Both the position numbers and the translations under genes were made by a program. 64,000 nucleotides of DNA, taken from contig NZ_CP029287.2 in the NCBI RefSeq assembly GCF_003201675.2, positions 1,798,001-1,862,000 on the forward strand, given 5' to 3'. This document shows, one piece after another, positions 9,290-18,550 of the stretch. The notes under the pieces are model-generated. The model was not told the origin of the DNA and made no database searches. It was given only the letters and a program-made list of their open reading frames with translations. This DNA comes from Metallosphaera hakonensis JCM 8857 = DSM 7519. Lineage in GTDB: Archaea; Thermoproteota; Thermoprotei_A; Sulfolobales; Sulfolobaceae. Position 1 is the stretch's first letter, and the number at the start of each line of letters is the position of its first letter.

Positions 9290-10264
9290 ATGGCCTGGTC
9301 CAGGTATATAGCCCAAAGGCTCACCTTTTTTGCCTACTCCTTCGTGTTTCTCCTTATCTTAAACTTCCTGATTCCCAGGCTTATGCCGGGGAACCCGGTG
9401 TCAAGGTTCGTGAATCCGCTAATGACTCCGCAGGCTCAACATCAAATCCTGGAACAGTTCGGACTCACGAAGCCCCTCTACGTTCAGTTCATCCTTTACC
9501 TTGAGGGCGTCTTCACTGGGAATTTCGGGGTCTCGTTCCTGTATTACCCAACTCCTGTGTCCACGTTGATAGCTGAGAGACTCCCGTGGACCCTCTTCCT
9601 CACGGGAACTGCCACGGTGCTCTCGGCGCTTCTCGGGATGTTCCTGGGACTGATCGGGGCCTGGAAGAGGGGGAAGTCCGATTCCGCCATGGTGTTCTCG
9701 TCCTTGGCCCTGAGGTCCGTTCCCACCTTCTGGCTTGGCCTGGTGTTGCTCATAGGTTTTGGGGTGTCTTTGAAGATCTTCCCAACTAGCGGTTACTTCT
9801 CCACCTCTCTCCTGACCTCGGGGGGAGGATTGGGAGCCTTCCTGTCTTCCCTACTCTACCACTCTTTCCTTCCCATAGTGACGCTAATGGCCTACCTCGT
9901 GGGAGGTAACTTGCTCATAATGAGGGCGTCAACCCTGGGTACCCTGAGGGAGGACTACGTTATGATGCTTAAGGCCTTCGGCTACGATGATAGGAAGATC
10001 CTGTTCGGACACGTTATGAGGAACGCCTCCCTACCCATGGTGACCAACGTAGGTATTCAGATGGGCTATATAGTGAGCGGGGCGGTGTTGGTGGAGACCG
10101 TGTTCTCCTACCCAGGTATGGGACTCCTGGTGTATCAGGCGGTGCTTGCCAGGGACTATCCTACCCTTCAGGGGGCATTTTTCGTCCTGACCGTGACGAC
10201 CCTCATAGCCCTGTTACTTGTGGACCTCCTGTACTCGGTCCTAGACCCAAGAGTGAGGAGGTGA
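9290..10264 (+). CDS. dppB: Peptide ABC transporter permease, DppB/OppB type
   Basis: 324 residues with about six membrane helices (first at ITFFAYSFVFLLILNFLIP-like residues 9-30). The family block at the N-terminus (RLMPGNPVSRFVNP) and the cytoplasmic EAA loop (DYVMMLKAFGYDDRKILFGH, then VMRNASLP) that contacts the ATPases are both present. Length is normal. It forms the membrane channel together with the next gene; the two overlap by 4 nt, and the binding-protein gene ends 6 nt before its start. Confidence 0.92.
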   Translation: MAWSRYIAQRLTFFAYSFVFLLILNFLIPRLMPGNPVSRFVNPLMTPQAQHQILEQFGLTKPLYVQFILYLEGVFTGNFGVSFLYYPTPVSTLIAERLPWTLFLTGTATVLSALLGMFLGLIGAWKRGKSDSAMVFSSLALRSVPTFWLGLVLLIGFGVSLKIFPTSGYFSTSLLTSGGGLGAFLSSLLYHSFLPIVTLMAYLVGGNLLIMRASTLGTLREDYVMMLKAFGYDDRKILFGHVMRNASLPMVTNVGIQMGYIVSGAVLVETVFSYPGMGLLVYQAVLARDYPTLQGAFFVLTVTTLIALLLVDLLYSVLDPRVRR

Positions 10265-11115
10265 GCCTGATGGAGTCCAGATCGGGTCACTTGATCAGGA
10301 GGATCCTGGTGGATCCCAAGGGGATGGTGGGAGCGGGAGTTATCCTCGCGTTCTCGCTCCTCCCTTTCCTGAGACCGCTCATCACCAAGTATTCCCCTGA
10401 GGCCGTGGGGGTAGGAGCACCGAACCAGCCTCCCTCCTCTCTCCATCCCCTGGGAACCACGAGCCTCGGACAGGACGTCCTCAGTCAGTTCCTCACCGGA
10501 GGACTGGTACCTGTGGAGGTTGGGGTACTCACCGGGATCTTCACCTCGCTCCTGGTGATCCTTGTGGGTATACCTGCAGGTTACTACGTCAGGATAGGGG
10601 GGAGACTCCTGAACTTGGTGACAGATATCTTCCTCATACTTCCGGCTCTGCCCCTAATAATACTCCTGGGGGTATACCTCGGACCCAGCCTACTGAACCA
10701 GGTCCTGGTACTCACCCTGATCTCCTGGCCGTTCCCCGCTAGGGTGGTGGCGTCTCAGGTAGTGAGCCTTAGGGAGAGGGAGTTCATAAAGGTCGCAAAG
10801 GCTCTGGGAGCGTCAGACGTTAGGATCATGTTCGGGGAGGTGCTCCCGAACGTGGTGAACCTGATCATATCCAACAGCATTCTGGTCATAATATTCGCCA
10901 TACTCTTCCAGACGGCGATCTCGTTCCTGGGGCTAGGGATTCCGACTCAGCCCGGATGGGGGAACATGCTCTATTACGCCGAACAGTCGGGGGCAATTGC
11001 CAGTGGGGAATGGTGGTGGGTCGTACCCCCGGGGTTGGGAATATTGGCGGTGGCATTTGCTTTCTCGCTCCTATTCCTGAGGCTCGAAGAGGTACTGGGA
11101 CTGGAGGTGAGGTAA
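10261..11115 (+). CDS. dppC: Peptide ABC transporter permease, DppC/OppC type
   Basis: 284 residues. It has the short cytoplasmic N-terminus typical of DppC (RRILVDPKGMVGAGVILAF), then the motif SLHPLGTTSLGQDVLSQFLTG (family: HxLGTDxxGRDxxSR), and the EAA loop EFIKVAKALGASDVRIMFGE. It forms a heterodimeric channel with DppB. The stop codon and the start of the next ATPase share one base (taATG at 11113-11117), so the operon is tightly coupled. Confidence 0.92.
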   Translation: MSLMESRSGHLIRRILVDPKGMVGAGVILAFSLLPFLRPLITKYSPEAVGVGAPNQPPSSLHPLGTTSLGQDVLSQFLTGGLVPVEVGVLTGIFTSLLVILVGIPAGYYVRIGGRLLNLVTDIFLILPALPLIILLGVYLGPSLLNQVLVLTLISWPFPARVVASQVVSLREREFIKVAKALGASDVRIMFGEVLPNVVNLIISNSILVIIFAILFQTAISFLGLGIPTQPGWGNMLYYAEQSGAIASGEWWWVVPPGLGILAVAFAFSLLFLRLEEVLGLEVR

Positions 11116-12062
11116 TGGCGCTACTGGAAGTGGAGAACCTCTCCGTTTCCTACCTGACTGACGGAAGCTACGTTGACGCGGTGAGGGACGTGTCGTTCAC
11201 CGTGGAGAAGGGTGACTCCCTGGCCATAGTTGGGGAGTCAGGCTCGGGGAAGACCACGCTGGCCATGACCCTAATGGGTCTCCTTCCTGTGACTGCCAGG
11301 GTAACCTCAGGGAGAGTGACCTTCGATGGAACCGATCTCCTCAAGCTGAAGGAGGAGGAGCTCCGCAGGGTCAGGTGGAGGAAAATGGGCATGGTCTTTC
11401 AGGCATCTCAGAACGCCCTCGATCCGGTGAGGAAGGTGGGACAGCAATTAGTGGAGCTTTACAGATACCACACCAAGTCCACAAAAGAAGAGGCACGGGG
11501 TGAGGTCCTGAGAGCTCTGGAGTCAGTTAACCTGGACAGATCCGTGGCCAATCTTTACCCGCACGAGTTGTCAGGTGGGATGAAGCAGAGGGTCGTGATC
11601 GCTGCGGCCATATTACTTGACCCGAAGCTCCTCATAGCTGACGAGCCCACTACCGCCCTCGACGTAGTGACTCAGGCCGAGATCCTCCTCTTGCTCAAGA
11701 GGGTGGTTAGAGAGAGGGAGTTGACCCTCATCTTCATAACCCACGACCTCAACCTCGTGTCTGTGCTCTGCAAGAGGATCATGGTGATGTATGGAGGGAC
11801 TGACATGGAGCAGGGAACCCTGGAGGACGTGGTCGCGTCCCCTTCTCATCCCTACACCGCTCATCTCCTGGGTACATTAGAGGGATTGGAAGAGGGGAAG
11901 CTCGTCCTTGGAACTCACAGGGAGGTAATCAAGGGAGGGTGTCCCTTCTACTCCAGGTGTCCGGAGGCCGTAGACTATTGCAGGGTTCGATTCCCCGACA
12001 GGAGGGAGATCGGTCCTAGGTCTGTGAGGTGTCTCCTGAGAGGTGGTGAGACACGGAGTTAG
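11115..12062 (+). CDS. dppD: Peptide ABC transporter ATPase, DppD/OppD type
   Basis: 315 residues from ATG 11115 (MALLEVENLSVSYLTDGSY); a longer reading upstream only overlaps dppC. Walker A is GESGSGKTT (residues 40-48), signature LSGGMKQR, Walker [13 protein letters not shown], and the switch histidine FITHDLNLV. The C-terminal oligopeptide-transporter extension has the cysteine pattern [14 protein letters not shown]...VRC. It powers transport in the cytoplasm as a dimer with the next ATPase. Confidence 0.92.
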   Translation: MALLEVENLSVSYLTDGSYVDAVRDVSFTVEKGDSLAIVGESGSGKTTLAMTLMGLLPVTARVTSGRVTFDGTDLLKLKEEELRRVRWRKMGMVFQASQNALDPVRKVGQQLVELYRYHTKSTKEEARGEVLRALESVNLDRSVANLYPHELSGGMKQRVVIAAAILLDPKLLIADEPTTALDVVTQAEILLLLKRVVRERELTLIFITHDLNLVSVLCKRIMVMYGGTDMEQGTLEDVVASPSHPYTAHLLGTLEGLEEGKLVLGTHREVIKGGCPFYSRCPEAVDYCRVRFPDRREIGPRSVRCLLRGGETRS

Positions 12063-12964
12063 AGGTCAGATCTCTCTGGAAGACGTTCAAGGGGAGGGAA
12101 AGGGACGTAACCGCGCTCAGGGACGTTAATCTGACTCTGGGTTCAGGTCAGAGGTTAGCCGTGATCGGGGAGTCCGGCTCGGGGAAGACCACGTTGGCCA
12201 AAATACTGGTGGGACTGGAGAGGCCAGACAAGGGGGAGGTCCTCCTTGACGGGTCCGTGATACTCTCCCCTAAGAGGGAAATGCAGGTGGAGGAGAGGAG
12301 AAACTTCTCCATTGTGTTCCAGGATCCCTACGGGACCCTAAACCCAGCCAAGAGGGTCTTCGACATAGTGGGCTTCCCCCTAAGTGTGAGGGGTGTGAGG
12401 GGAGGGGAGCTCAGGGATGCAGTGTACGAGGTCCTGAGGGACGTGAGGCTCACTCCTCCGGAGCTCTTCTCCTCCAAGTTCCCACATCAGTTGTCAGGGG
12501 GTCAGAGACAGAGGGTGGCCATAGCTAGGGCCGTAGTCTACAGGCCGAAGTTCCTAATAGCTGACGAGCCAACTACCATGATAGATGCCTCCCTGAAGGC
12601 GGAGGTCCTGAAGTTATTGTTGGACGTTACCTCAAAATATGGGATGGGACTGATAACGATAACCCACGACTTTAGCATTGTACCAGTTATATCGGAGAAG
12701 GTTATCGTCATGTACAGGGGGAGGATTGTGGAGGAAGGCCCTACTACCTCCGTACTGAGGAAGCCCAAACACCCCTACACTCAGGCCCTCATGTCCGCTA
12801 TACCTAGGTTGAGGGGGGAGCTCTCACTCAAGGTTAGGGAGTGGGGGGAGGAGGGAGCTTGTCCCTTCTACTCCAGGTGTCCCCTGAGGGTAGACGAGTG
12901 TAAGATAAAGGAACCACCGCTTAGGGAGGTTCAGGAGGGCAAGGTCAGTTGCTTCTTGGCCTGA
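12053..12964 (+). CDS. dppF: Peptide ABC transporter ATPase, DppF/OppF type, apparent ACG start
   Basis: The frame contains a complete Dpp[21 protein letters not shown], Walker [10 protein letters not shown], signature LSGGQRQR, Walker [13 protein letters not shown], switch histidine TITHDFS, and the C-terminal cysteine extension [14 protein letters not shown]. The coding frame opens after a TGA at 12047, but no ATG, GTG or TTG occurs before GTG 12161, which lies just two codons before Walker A and would delete the first beta-strands. ACG at 12053 (T-E-L-E-V) sits where a Met is expected and 6-7 nt after GAGGTGG. So either ACG is used, or the ATG was lost and the gene is impaired. 10-nt overlap with dppD. 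Confidence 0.75.
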   Translation, partial: TELEVRSLWKTFKGRERDVTALRDVNLTLGSGQRLAVIGESGSGKTTLAKILVGLERPDKGEVLLDGSVILSPKREMQVEERRNFSIVFQDPYGTLNPAKRVFDIVGFPLSVRGVRGGELRDAVYEVLRDVRLTPPELFSSKFPHQLSGGQRQRVAIARAVVYRPKFLIADEPTTMIDASLKAEVLKLLLDVTSKYGMGLITITHDFSIVPVISEKVIVMYRGRIVEEGPTTSVLRKPKHPYTQALMSAIPRLRGELSLKVREWGEEGACPFYSRCPLRVDECKIKEPPLREVQEGKVSCFLA

Positions 12965-13565
12965 CTGCGTTGAGCAGGAACTCTAGGCTCAACGTTATAC
13001 CCCTCTTCATGGTTTCGAGGCTCATGGATGGAACCTGTCTCCCCAGCTTAGCCGCGAGTTCCTCATGACAAGGTACGTGTATGAAGCCCCCGAAACTCCC
13101 CAATCTCTTGGCTTCCCTCACTATGATGTACATCGCCATGTTACAGAGGTAGCTCCCGGCGGACAGGCTGAGCTCTGCAGGGATTCCCTTGGAGTTGAGA
13201 TAGTCCACGAGATCCTCTACGGGAAGGTTATTAAATATCCCATCTGGTCCCGCAGGGTCGATTCTCTCCCCCTTCCCCTTGGTTCCTGAGTTGTCGGGCT
13301 CCTTGGAGTACTTGTAGTTCAATGCCACCTTCTCTGGGGTGAGCTTAGCTCTCCCTGGGGCAAGTCCGATCCCGAGGGTGAGGATTGGCTTCAATTCCGT
13401 GATGTGGGAAGATATGATTTTCTCAACCTTGTCGTACTCCACTGGGAGCACAACGCCTCTGACTCTCTCCCCACCCACGCTGAAGCCATCAAGGGACCTC
13501 ACTATGAGCTCTGCCGGGTTCTCCCTATACTCCTGAAATGGTTCGAAACCGAAGAGAAGTATCAT
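12945..13565 (-). CDS. pcp: Pyrrolidone-carboxylate peptidase (pyroglutamyl peptidase I)
   Basis: 206 residues, normal for peptidase family C15. The N-terminus [18 protein letters not shown] is the family signature (GFxPFxxxxxNPA), and the catalytic residues are visible: E78 (TPEKVALNY), C141 ([12 protein letters not shown]) and H163 ([11 protein letters not shown]). It removes N-terminal pyroglutamate from peptides in the cytosol. The 3' end overlaps the end of dppF by 20 bp, tail to tail, and the GGT gene lies 15 bp upstream on the same strand, so the two peptidases are probably co-transcribed and serve peptides brought in by the adjacent transporter. Confidence 0.92.
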   Translation of the reverse strand: MILLFGFEPFQEYRENPAELIVRSLDGFSVGGERVRGVVLPVEYDKVEKIISSHITELKPILTLGIGLAPGRAKLTPEKVALNYKYSKEPDNSGTKGKGERIDPAGPDGIFNNLPVEDLVDYLNSKGIPAELSLSAGSYLCNMAMYIIVREAKRLGSFGGFIHVPCHEELAAKLGRQVPSMSLETMKRGITLSLEFLLNAVRPRSN

Positions 13566-13580
13566 GACCCCTATACCAAG

Positions 13581-15152
13581 CTATCCAATAAAAACGTTGC
13601 TCATCCCTTCTCTCCTAACCTCGGCGCCCGCCATAGGGGTTTTACCTCTCAGCTGGACTCCGTTCACTGCGCCCGTAGGGGTCCTATCGATCGGCGTGTG
13701 TCTGCCGATGATGTGCCCCATGTTCTCCAGTTCTCTCACCGTGGATTCGGGGAGCTTCTCCACCTCCACCACCGTACCCGGCGGGTAAGGGATCGAGTTG
13801 TCCCTGTACCTGAGGACGTATCTGGGTGAGGAGATCGCTTGGTTTACGTCCATCCCGAACATGAGTACCTTCAGTAGGGTCTGAGTAACGGTCTGGGGTA
13901 TGGTCCAACCTCCCGCAGCCCCTAGGGTGACTACGTCGTCTCCCATCAATGCGGCGGAAGGAGCCAACGGATACCTGGGCCTCTGTCCAGGTTCCAGTCT
14001 CTCCTTATCTTTAGGGTCGAGGGAGAAGTAACACACGCCGTCGTTGAGGGAGAAGCCCAGTTCCTCCAAAAGTCCGTTCCTATCGAAACCGTACATCTGA
14101 GTGAGGGTCATGGAAATCCAGTTCCCCTCCCCATCTAACACGGAGAGACTGGTAGTGTGAAGACCGTAGGTCGACTTGCTCACTTTGGGATAGAACTTGG
14201 CCTTCCAGGACACGGAGGAGGCCAACTCCTCAGCGTGATCCTCACTGAGAAGGAGATCCACTGGCACTCTTATGTAGTCCTTTCCAGTGTTGTACGCGTC
14301 CTCGTCCCTAAAGACCAACTTGCCGGCCTCTAGAAAGGCGTGGGCGAAGGATGGGGAATCCCAAGTTCCTGGTGGGTTTAGCTTCCTGATGACGTTGAGC
14401 CACTCGAGCACGGAAACTCCTCCTGTGCCCTGAGGGAGAGAGTAGACTTCATGTCCCATAAGCTCCACGTTGATTGGGTCCAACCACTTCACGGAAAATG
14501 ACTTCAGATCCTCCTCATCCATCACCCCTCCTTGAGACTTGACCGACTCCGCTAACTTCTGAGCCAAAGTACCTGCGTACATGCTAGTCCATCCCTCTTC
14601 CGCCAGGAGCCTCAGCGTACGTTCCAGTTCAGGTTGCCTTAACACCTCACCCGGCATCGGAAACCTCCCCGATTCATAGAATGTCCTGTAGTTGGTCTGA
14701 TGTTTCGCGGCCCTATCCTTTATTCCCTCATAGAACTTCCATATCCTCTGGGTCACAACGTGCGCGTGGGCTGCCTCCACTGCCGGTTCCATAACTTTTT
14801 CCCAGCTCAGCCTCCCCAACTTGGAGATCTCTCCCCATCCTGCCACTGATCCAGGGACCAAGTAGGAGAGGGGGCCTTCGGCAGAGGGCTTGTAGTCCTC
14901 CCATGGGTCCTCCATGGTCAGCTCCTCTAGTTTAAGTCTCCTGGGTGCAGTTCCTATGAAGTTTAGACCACGGATTTTCCCTTGATGGGAAAGGAGAGCC
15001 ACGCCGAATCCACCAAGTCCAGACATGTAGGGATCGACGACGCTTAGAACTGCAGCCGCTGCAACCGCAGCGTCAAACGCGTTTCCTCCTCCTCTCAGCA
15101 TCTTCACTGCAGCCTCGGTGGCAAGCTCATGATCCGTAGCTACAGCATACAT
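13581..15152 (-). CDS. ggt: Gamma-glutamyltranspeptidase family protein
   Basis: 523 residues, the single-precursor Ntn-hydrolase that cuts itself into two subunits. The N-terminal block ATDHELATEAAVKMLRGGGN and the catalytic Thr at about residue 333 (GLHTTSLSVLDGEGN), which becomes the first residue of the small subunit, are present, as is the oxyanion Gly-Gly (LGAAGGWTIPQTVTQTLL). No signal peptide is visible, unlike secreted bacterial GGTs, so it probably acts inside the cell on gamma-glutamyl peptides. It is first in a two-gene unit with pcp. Related archaeal enzymes include cephalosporin-acylase-like hydrolases, so the substrate is open. Confidence 0.9.
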   Translation of the reverse strand: MYAVATDHELATEAAVKMLRGGGNAFDAAVAAAAVLSVVDPYMSGLGGFGVALLSHQGKIRGLNFIGTAPRRLKLEELTMEDPWEDYKPSAEGPLSYLVPGSVAGWGEISKLGRLSWEKVMEPAVEAAHAHVVTQRIWKFYEGIKDRAAKHQTNYRTFYESGRFPMPGEVLRQPELERTLRLLAEEGWTSMYAGTLAQKLAESVKSQGGVMDEEDLKSFSVKWLDPINVELMGHEVYSLPQGTGGVSVLEWLNVIRKLNPPGTWDSPSFAHAFLEAGKLVFRDEDAYNTGKDYIRVPVDLLLSEDHAEELASSVSWKAKFYPKVSKSTYGLHTTSLSVLDGEGNWISMTLTQMYGFDRNGLLEELGFSLNDGVCYFSLDPKDKERLEPGQRPRYPLAPSAALMGDDVVTLGAAGGWTIPQTVTQTLLKVLMFGMDVNQAISSPRYVLRYRDNSIPYPPGTVVEVEKLPESTVRELENMGHIIGRHTPIDRTPTGAVNGVQLRGKTPMAGAEVRREGMSNVFIG

Positions 15153-15494
15153 TTCCTCAACAACTCCTTGTGCTCATCTCACGATAGCTAATTATAAGCG
15201 TTGTGAGTTGATCCGTGTTGTGGACTATCAGATTTTACAAGGGTGAAGCCAAACTTACTTTTAAATTGGCGCTTAATCCTGTTAAGAGGAATGCGATGAG
15301 CTTAATACATAAGAAAACTGAGCCAGCAACTCGGGTTTCCTGTATAGGTGCGTGGTTGCCTTAAGTACGGTCTTCTGTTCTATCCGAACACGCTTCATAG
15401 GGTTAACCTCCAAAGGAGGCCCTCACGGTGAGGATTCCAGCTTCTCAGCTCCACTTGATAAAGGCAGAGGGTGTTAAATTCTACTTGGGTGATT

Positions 15495-15572
15495 CTACTG
15501 TTTCTGATAAGTTCTTAGCTAGCTACAAGAGGTGCTTAGGATAAATATCTGGAAATACTAACATCTACTTCG
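15495..15572. repeat. Palindromic repeat element, copy 2
   Basis: Runs from TGTTTCTGATAAGTTCTTAG to GGATAAATATCTGGAAATAC taac. The two ends are imperfect inverted repeats and match the ends of the element at 55498-55582 (TTTCTGATAAGTTCTTGGC when reversed). Confidence 0.6.
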
Positions 15573-15713
15573 CAAATTCAGTTTATTTAGAGAGATAGAA
15601 TGACTTTAATTGGAGATCTTGCATCGAGTAGGGAGGGATTCAGGGCTTATAGTTTCCTTTATTTGACCTGCCTTAACCATGATTACAATTCGCAGTTGAC
15701 ACCCGAATCACCA
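15569..15713. mobile_element. ISC1217-related MITE (about 160 bp family), copy 1
   Basis: Left end TTCGCAAATTCAGTTTATTT, right end ATTACAATTCGCAGTTGACA then cccgaatcacc. It matches the elements at 22395-22559 and 41271-41432 through most of their length (shared inner blocks AGAATGACTTTAATTG and GGGATTCAGGGCTTAT). The outer sequence corresponds to the ISC1217-like terminal repeat. The left end abuts the palindromic element and lacks its outermost bases. Confidence 0.65.
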
Positions 15714-15938
15714 CTTGGTCTGGAGGAGATGGATAGCCCCTCCGTAGTTAAAACTAAATAAATATACCAGAGCAGAGCTTTTCACGATAGTTATGGACGG
15801 GGTAAGCATCACCGAGACGCCTTGGTCAAAGCTAGGGTCCATGTGATACGCCTCTCTGCCCCATTAGTGGTCCCGTGCGGAACCCCAACGCTAAGAACCT
15901 ATCTTCGGGATCGGTGCGACCCTCAGGTGTGGAGTTCA

Positions 15939-16008
15939 GTGCCACCGGGTGTAGTTGTGTATTTCACCTGAAAAAGACGTTACCTACACATCTATATAAG
16001 GAAGCCTC
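15939..16008. mobile_element. 70-bp IS256-related MITE, copy 1
   Basis: Sequence gtgccaccgggt GTAGTTGTGTATTTCACCTG ... CTACACATCTATATAAGGAA gcctc. The core matches the well-delimited copy at 50790-50859 and the ends match the IS256-like terminal repeats (GGGGCTACCGGGTATAG). The left end carries a C in place of T in GGCTACC. Confidence 0.7.
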
Positions 16009-16112
16009 GAATTTAATGGGAAAACCCTAGCCTTAACACGTCTCAAAAATTTTTAGGCCCACGACCCGGAACTGTCTCCTAAAATCTGATCAAGGAACGG
16101 GTGAGGGAAAGT

Positions 16113-16134
16113 TATATACACGTACGTGTATATA
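16113..16134 (+). promoter_or_regulatory. Perfect 22-bp palindrome over the promoter of the next gene
   Basis: TATATACACGTACGTGTATA ta is a perfect inverted repeat. It contains the TATA box itself, and its left edge lies 27 bp before the ATG at 16140, so the mRNA is probably leaderless and the palindrome overlaps the preinitiation complex. This is the layout of an autoregulated archaeal gene. Confidence 0.65.
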
Positions 16135-16139
16135 CGCTT

Positions 16140-16637
16140 ATGGAGGAAGGACTACACAAAAACGTTAGACTAGACGTGGTTTTAGCAATTTTAAAGGAGG
16201 CTGACCCAAACCTGCATCTGGACGTTAAGAACAACTTCGATGACAGACTGAGGTTGCAGAAATACGTCTACCTCATCCAAAGGCTAGGCCTAAGTCTGGG
16301 GTACCGCTTTAACGAATATTTGAGGGGCCCCTACTCACCGGATCTAGCGATGGACTACTACGCTTTCGAAGACGCCGTGAAGGAGTTGAGGACTGAACAT
16401 AAATTGAGCGAGGAGGAGAGGAGGATTGCGGATAAGTTGAAAGGTGTTATGAAGCTGTCTCCCAACGAGCTGGAGGCCCTCGGTTTCATGCTAATGAAGG
16501 GCTGGCTATGTGATGAAGACGTGTTAGTGAACGTCAGGTTCAACAAGTCGCACCTGACTGTGGAGGAAGTAAGGAGAGCAATGGAAGAGGGTAGGAGAAT
16601 CTTCAGGCAGTGGTGTTACACCAATTTTACTCATTAA
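16140..16637 (+). CDS. Small DUF4065/YwgA-like protein, possible antitoxin-type regulator
   Basis: 165 residues from ATG 16140 (MEEGLHKNVRLDVV). A longer reading from 16101 would translate the promoter palindrome and is rejected. The block LRLQKYVYLIQRLGLSLGYR followed by FNEYLRGPYSPDLAMDYY resembles the start of DUF4065 (Panacea) and YwgA-like proteins (KLQKLxYLxx...F..xYGPYxxxL). Some Panacea proteins are antitoxins (family knowledge), but no toxin gene is adjacent here. I am moderately sure of the family and unsure of the role. Confidence 0.6.
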   Translation: MEEGLHKNVRLDVVLAILKEADPNLHLDVKNNFDDRLRLQKYVYLIQRLGLSLGYRFNEYLRGPYSPDLAMDYYAFEDAVKELRTEHKLSEEERRIADKLKGVMKLSPNELEALGFMLMKGWLCDEDVLVNVRFNKSHLTVEEVRRAMEEGRRIFRQWCYTNFTH

Positions 16638-16639
16638 GA

Positions 16640-17960
16640 GGAAATTTCTTAAACACGGGTATATCTCACATGAAGTTGGGGAAATACGTTTAATTTCCTT
16701 GTGATGGACGAGAAAGATTGAATTACGCGCGAAGAAGGAGAGAGGAGACGTGTTTTCCCGCGTGCTGTAATACTAAATGTTTAGTATTATCAAGCGGGGT
16801 AGAGTTGAGGGAGAAAAGATTTAAGCGAGGGACCCCAGAGCCCCACTATGGAAAGCATCTTAAGCGGAGTACAAGTTCCCGTGTACTCCCAAGAGAGGTT
16901 GGAGTCCCTCGCTCAAGTTATGGCATTGGAGCAGTTTAAACTTATCTCCCCTGAACCCGAGAAGCTGGTCCAGGCAGCTCCTTCCCTACTTCAGGGGAAC
17001 AGGGGGAAGGACTACGTGTACCTCACGAGGTTGGGAGAGGGGTTGGGCTCGCTTGTGGGCAAGACCTTCACGTTCTGGGACCAGTGCGGGAAGGTGGGTA
17101 AGGGGAAGTTCGGGACCGTGCTTGCAGTCGACGAGAGCGGGCTCACGGTGGGGGAGAAGGGGGAGTTGGAGGCCTTGAGGGATGGAGTTGGACTCATCCC
17201 GTGGAGGAGGAAGGGAGTGAAGGCCAGGAGCGTGGATCTGGTCCACCCAGTGAGGTGTTCCCTCATGCTCCAGTTCGCCGACCTGAGAGGAGAGAGCCCT
17301 TCCCTCTTCCTCCTCCACTCGGTGCAAGAGGTCGTGAAGCACGTGGAGGTAGATTACGTGCTCGCAGACGCGGGTTTCCTCAACTTCCAGGTACTGAGGG
17401 AGATGCCCGTGAAGGTCGTGGTGAGGGGGAAGTCCGGGTTGAAGGGCTTCCGACAGCTCTCCTCCCTTCGTCTCCAGGAGAGCGTAAGGAAGGTGGAAGA
17501 CAGGACTTACGTTGCGTACAGGGAGCTGGAGCTCGACGGCCTCTACTACTACGACGTGGTCTACGTGAAGGACAAGGAGAGGCCCAGGCACTTCACCTTC
17601 GTCACCAACTTCAAGGGTGACCCCTACACCATAGCTGAACTCTACAGGCTAAGGTAGATCGAGGAGGGCTTCAAGGTAAGGAAGGCCAGGATAGAGCTGG
17701 TGAGGAAGCTCAGGAACAAGGTTCTCCTCTTCCTCTACTACACGATCCTGGACAACGCGTGGAACCTGTTCAACCGTGTCGTCTTCGGCTACGCCACGCC
17801 GGGCAAGAAGTTCATCTCCTTCGACTCCTTCATCAACCTCCTCTAAAAACCGGGGCGTGCAGGGTGGGCTATGCACGTCCTCCCAACCACGTGAGAAAAA
17901 TTCAGAATCCACTGATCTTGATCGAATATACTGGCTAAATATGTCCAAAAATACTTAAAC
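16640..17960 (+). mobile_element. ISC1359-like (ISH3-type) element, inactive
   Basis: Both the ~150-bp leader (16640-16790) and the ~110-bp tail after the transposase stop (17846-17960) recur in the remnant at 51650-52010 in inverted orientation, which sets the approximate limits; the span of about 1.3-1.36 kb fits ISC1359. Exact terminal repeats were not resolved. Confidence 0.65.
16848..17846 (+). pseudogene. ISH3/ISC1359-like DDE transposase with one nonsense codon
   Basis: One frame runs from ATG 16848 (MESILSGVQVPVYSQERLES) to TAA 17846, interrupted by a single TAG at 17655-17657 (ELYRLR*IEEGFKVRKARIE). The stop falls where a tryptophan is common before the catalytic glutamate (IEEGFK), so a TGG-to-TAG change is likely. 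Acidic blocks LAVDESGL and VLADAGFLN are intact. The frame after the stop (VLLFLYYTILDNAWNLFNRV) is well preserved, so inactivation looks recent. Family assignment is from memory of ISC1359 proteins. Confidence 0.75.
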
Positions 17961-18039
17961 ATGTTATGTTTCATTATGTTTAATCAATATTTACTCTATA
18001 TCAATCAATGATTAAAAGTACAAACTATATATCATCTAG

Positions 18040-18354
18040 ATGAACTTAATTGGTGAAACACAACTGAAGGTTATAAATGAGTTTAGAGTACTCATAACTA
18101 TTATGAGTGAAGATAGTTTGTTAGATACAGTTAAAGTAGCAATATTCTCGTTCATTAGTGCTTCAATAGTAGGGATATTAAGGAAGTATATACTCCTATC
18201 AGCAATAGCTTTAATGCCTCCACAATCTGCATACAATATTGAAGGAATAATTGCACTCGTTATGATAGCTCTTGGGATTACCGGTTTTGCCTCATTAGTA
18301 ATTTGTATTAAATATATTATCTCTTTCTTTGAAAATACTTTGTGGATTGATTGA
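18040..18354 (+). CDS. Small membrane protein, unknown
   Basis: 104 residues with two clear hydrophobic stretches (VAIFSFISASIVGILRKYIL and IIALVMIALGITGFASLVIC). The region is much more AT-rich than its surroundings, suggesting recent arrival. A TATA-like sequence (aaactatatatc, 18020-18031) lies just before the ATG; the internal Met at 18103 (MSEDSLLDTV) is an alternative start. I do not recognise a family. Confidence 0.5.
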   Translation: MNLIGETQLKVINEFRVLITIMSEDSLLDTVKVAIFSFISASIVGILRKYILLSAIALMPPQSAYNIEGIIALVMIALGITGFASLVICIKYIISFFENTLWID

Positions 18355-18550
18355 ATTTTTCTCGAAGATAATATGGGACGGCGAAGCTTTTCCCCTTAAA
18401 AGGTGCCCACGATATTGTCCATTACTTCTCCTCTGCGTTCCCCTCACAGCACAAGATCGATTATTCTAATCTCACTCATGGAAACAAATTGAACTCCAAT
18501 GAGACCTCGAATCGCTCAAGATTGTCAATTGTAGAATAAAGATGCCCTGG

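Larger units (their letters stand above)
15153..16112. other. Repeat-rich intergenic region
   Basis: About 960 bp without a supported gene. In order it holds: a copy of the GTGGACTATCAGATTTT repeat (about 15211-15310), a palindromic element (15495-15572), an ISC1217-related MITE (15569-15713), a fragment also found near 44227 (about 15730-15860), and a 70-bp IS256-related MITE (15939-16008). It looks like a landing zone for non-autonomous elements. Confidence 0.6.

Noticed and set aside
12161-12964. dppF starting at GTG 12161
   Set aside because: It would remove the strand and loop just before Walker A, although the upstream codons read as normal DppF sequence.
16101-16139. Longer start for the DUF4065-like gene
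   Set aside because: It would translate the perfect palindrome and TATA box; ATG 16140 is the natural leaderless start.
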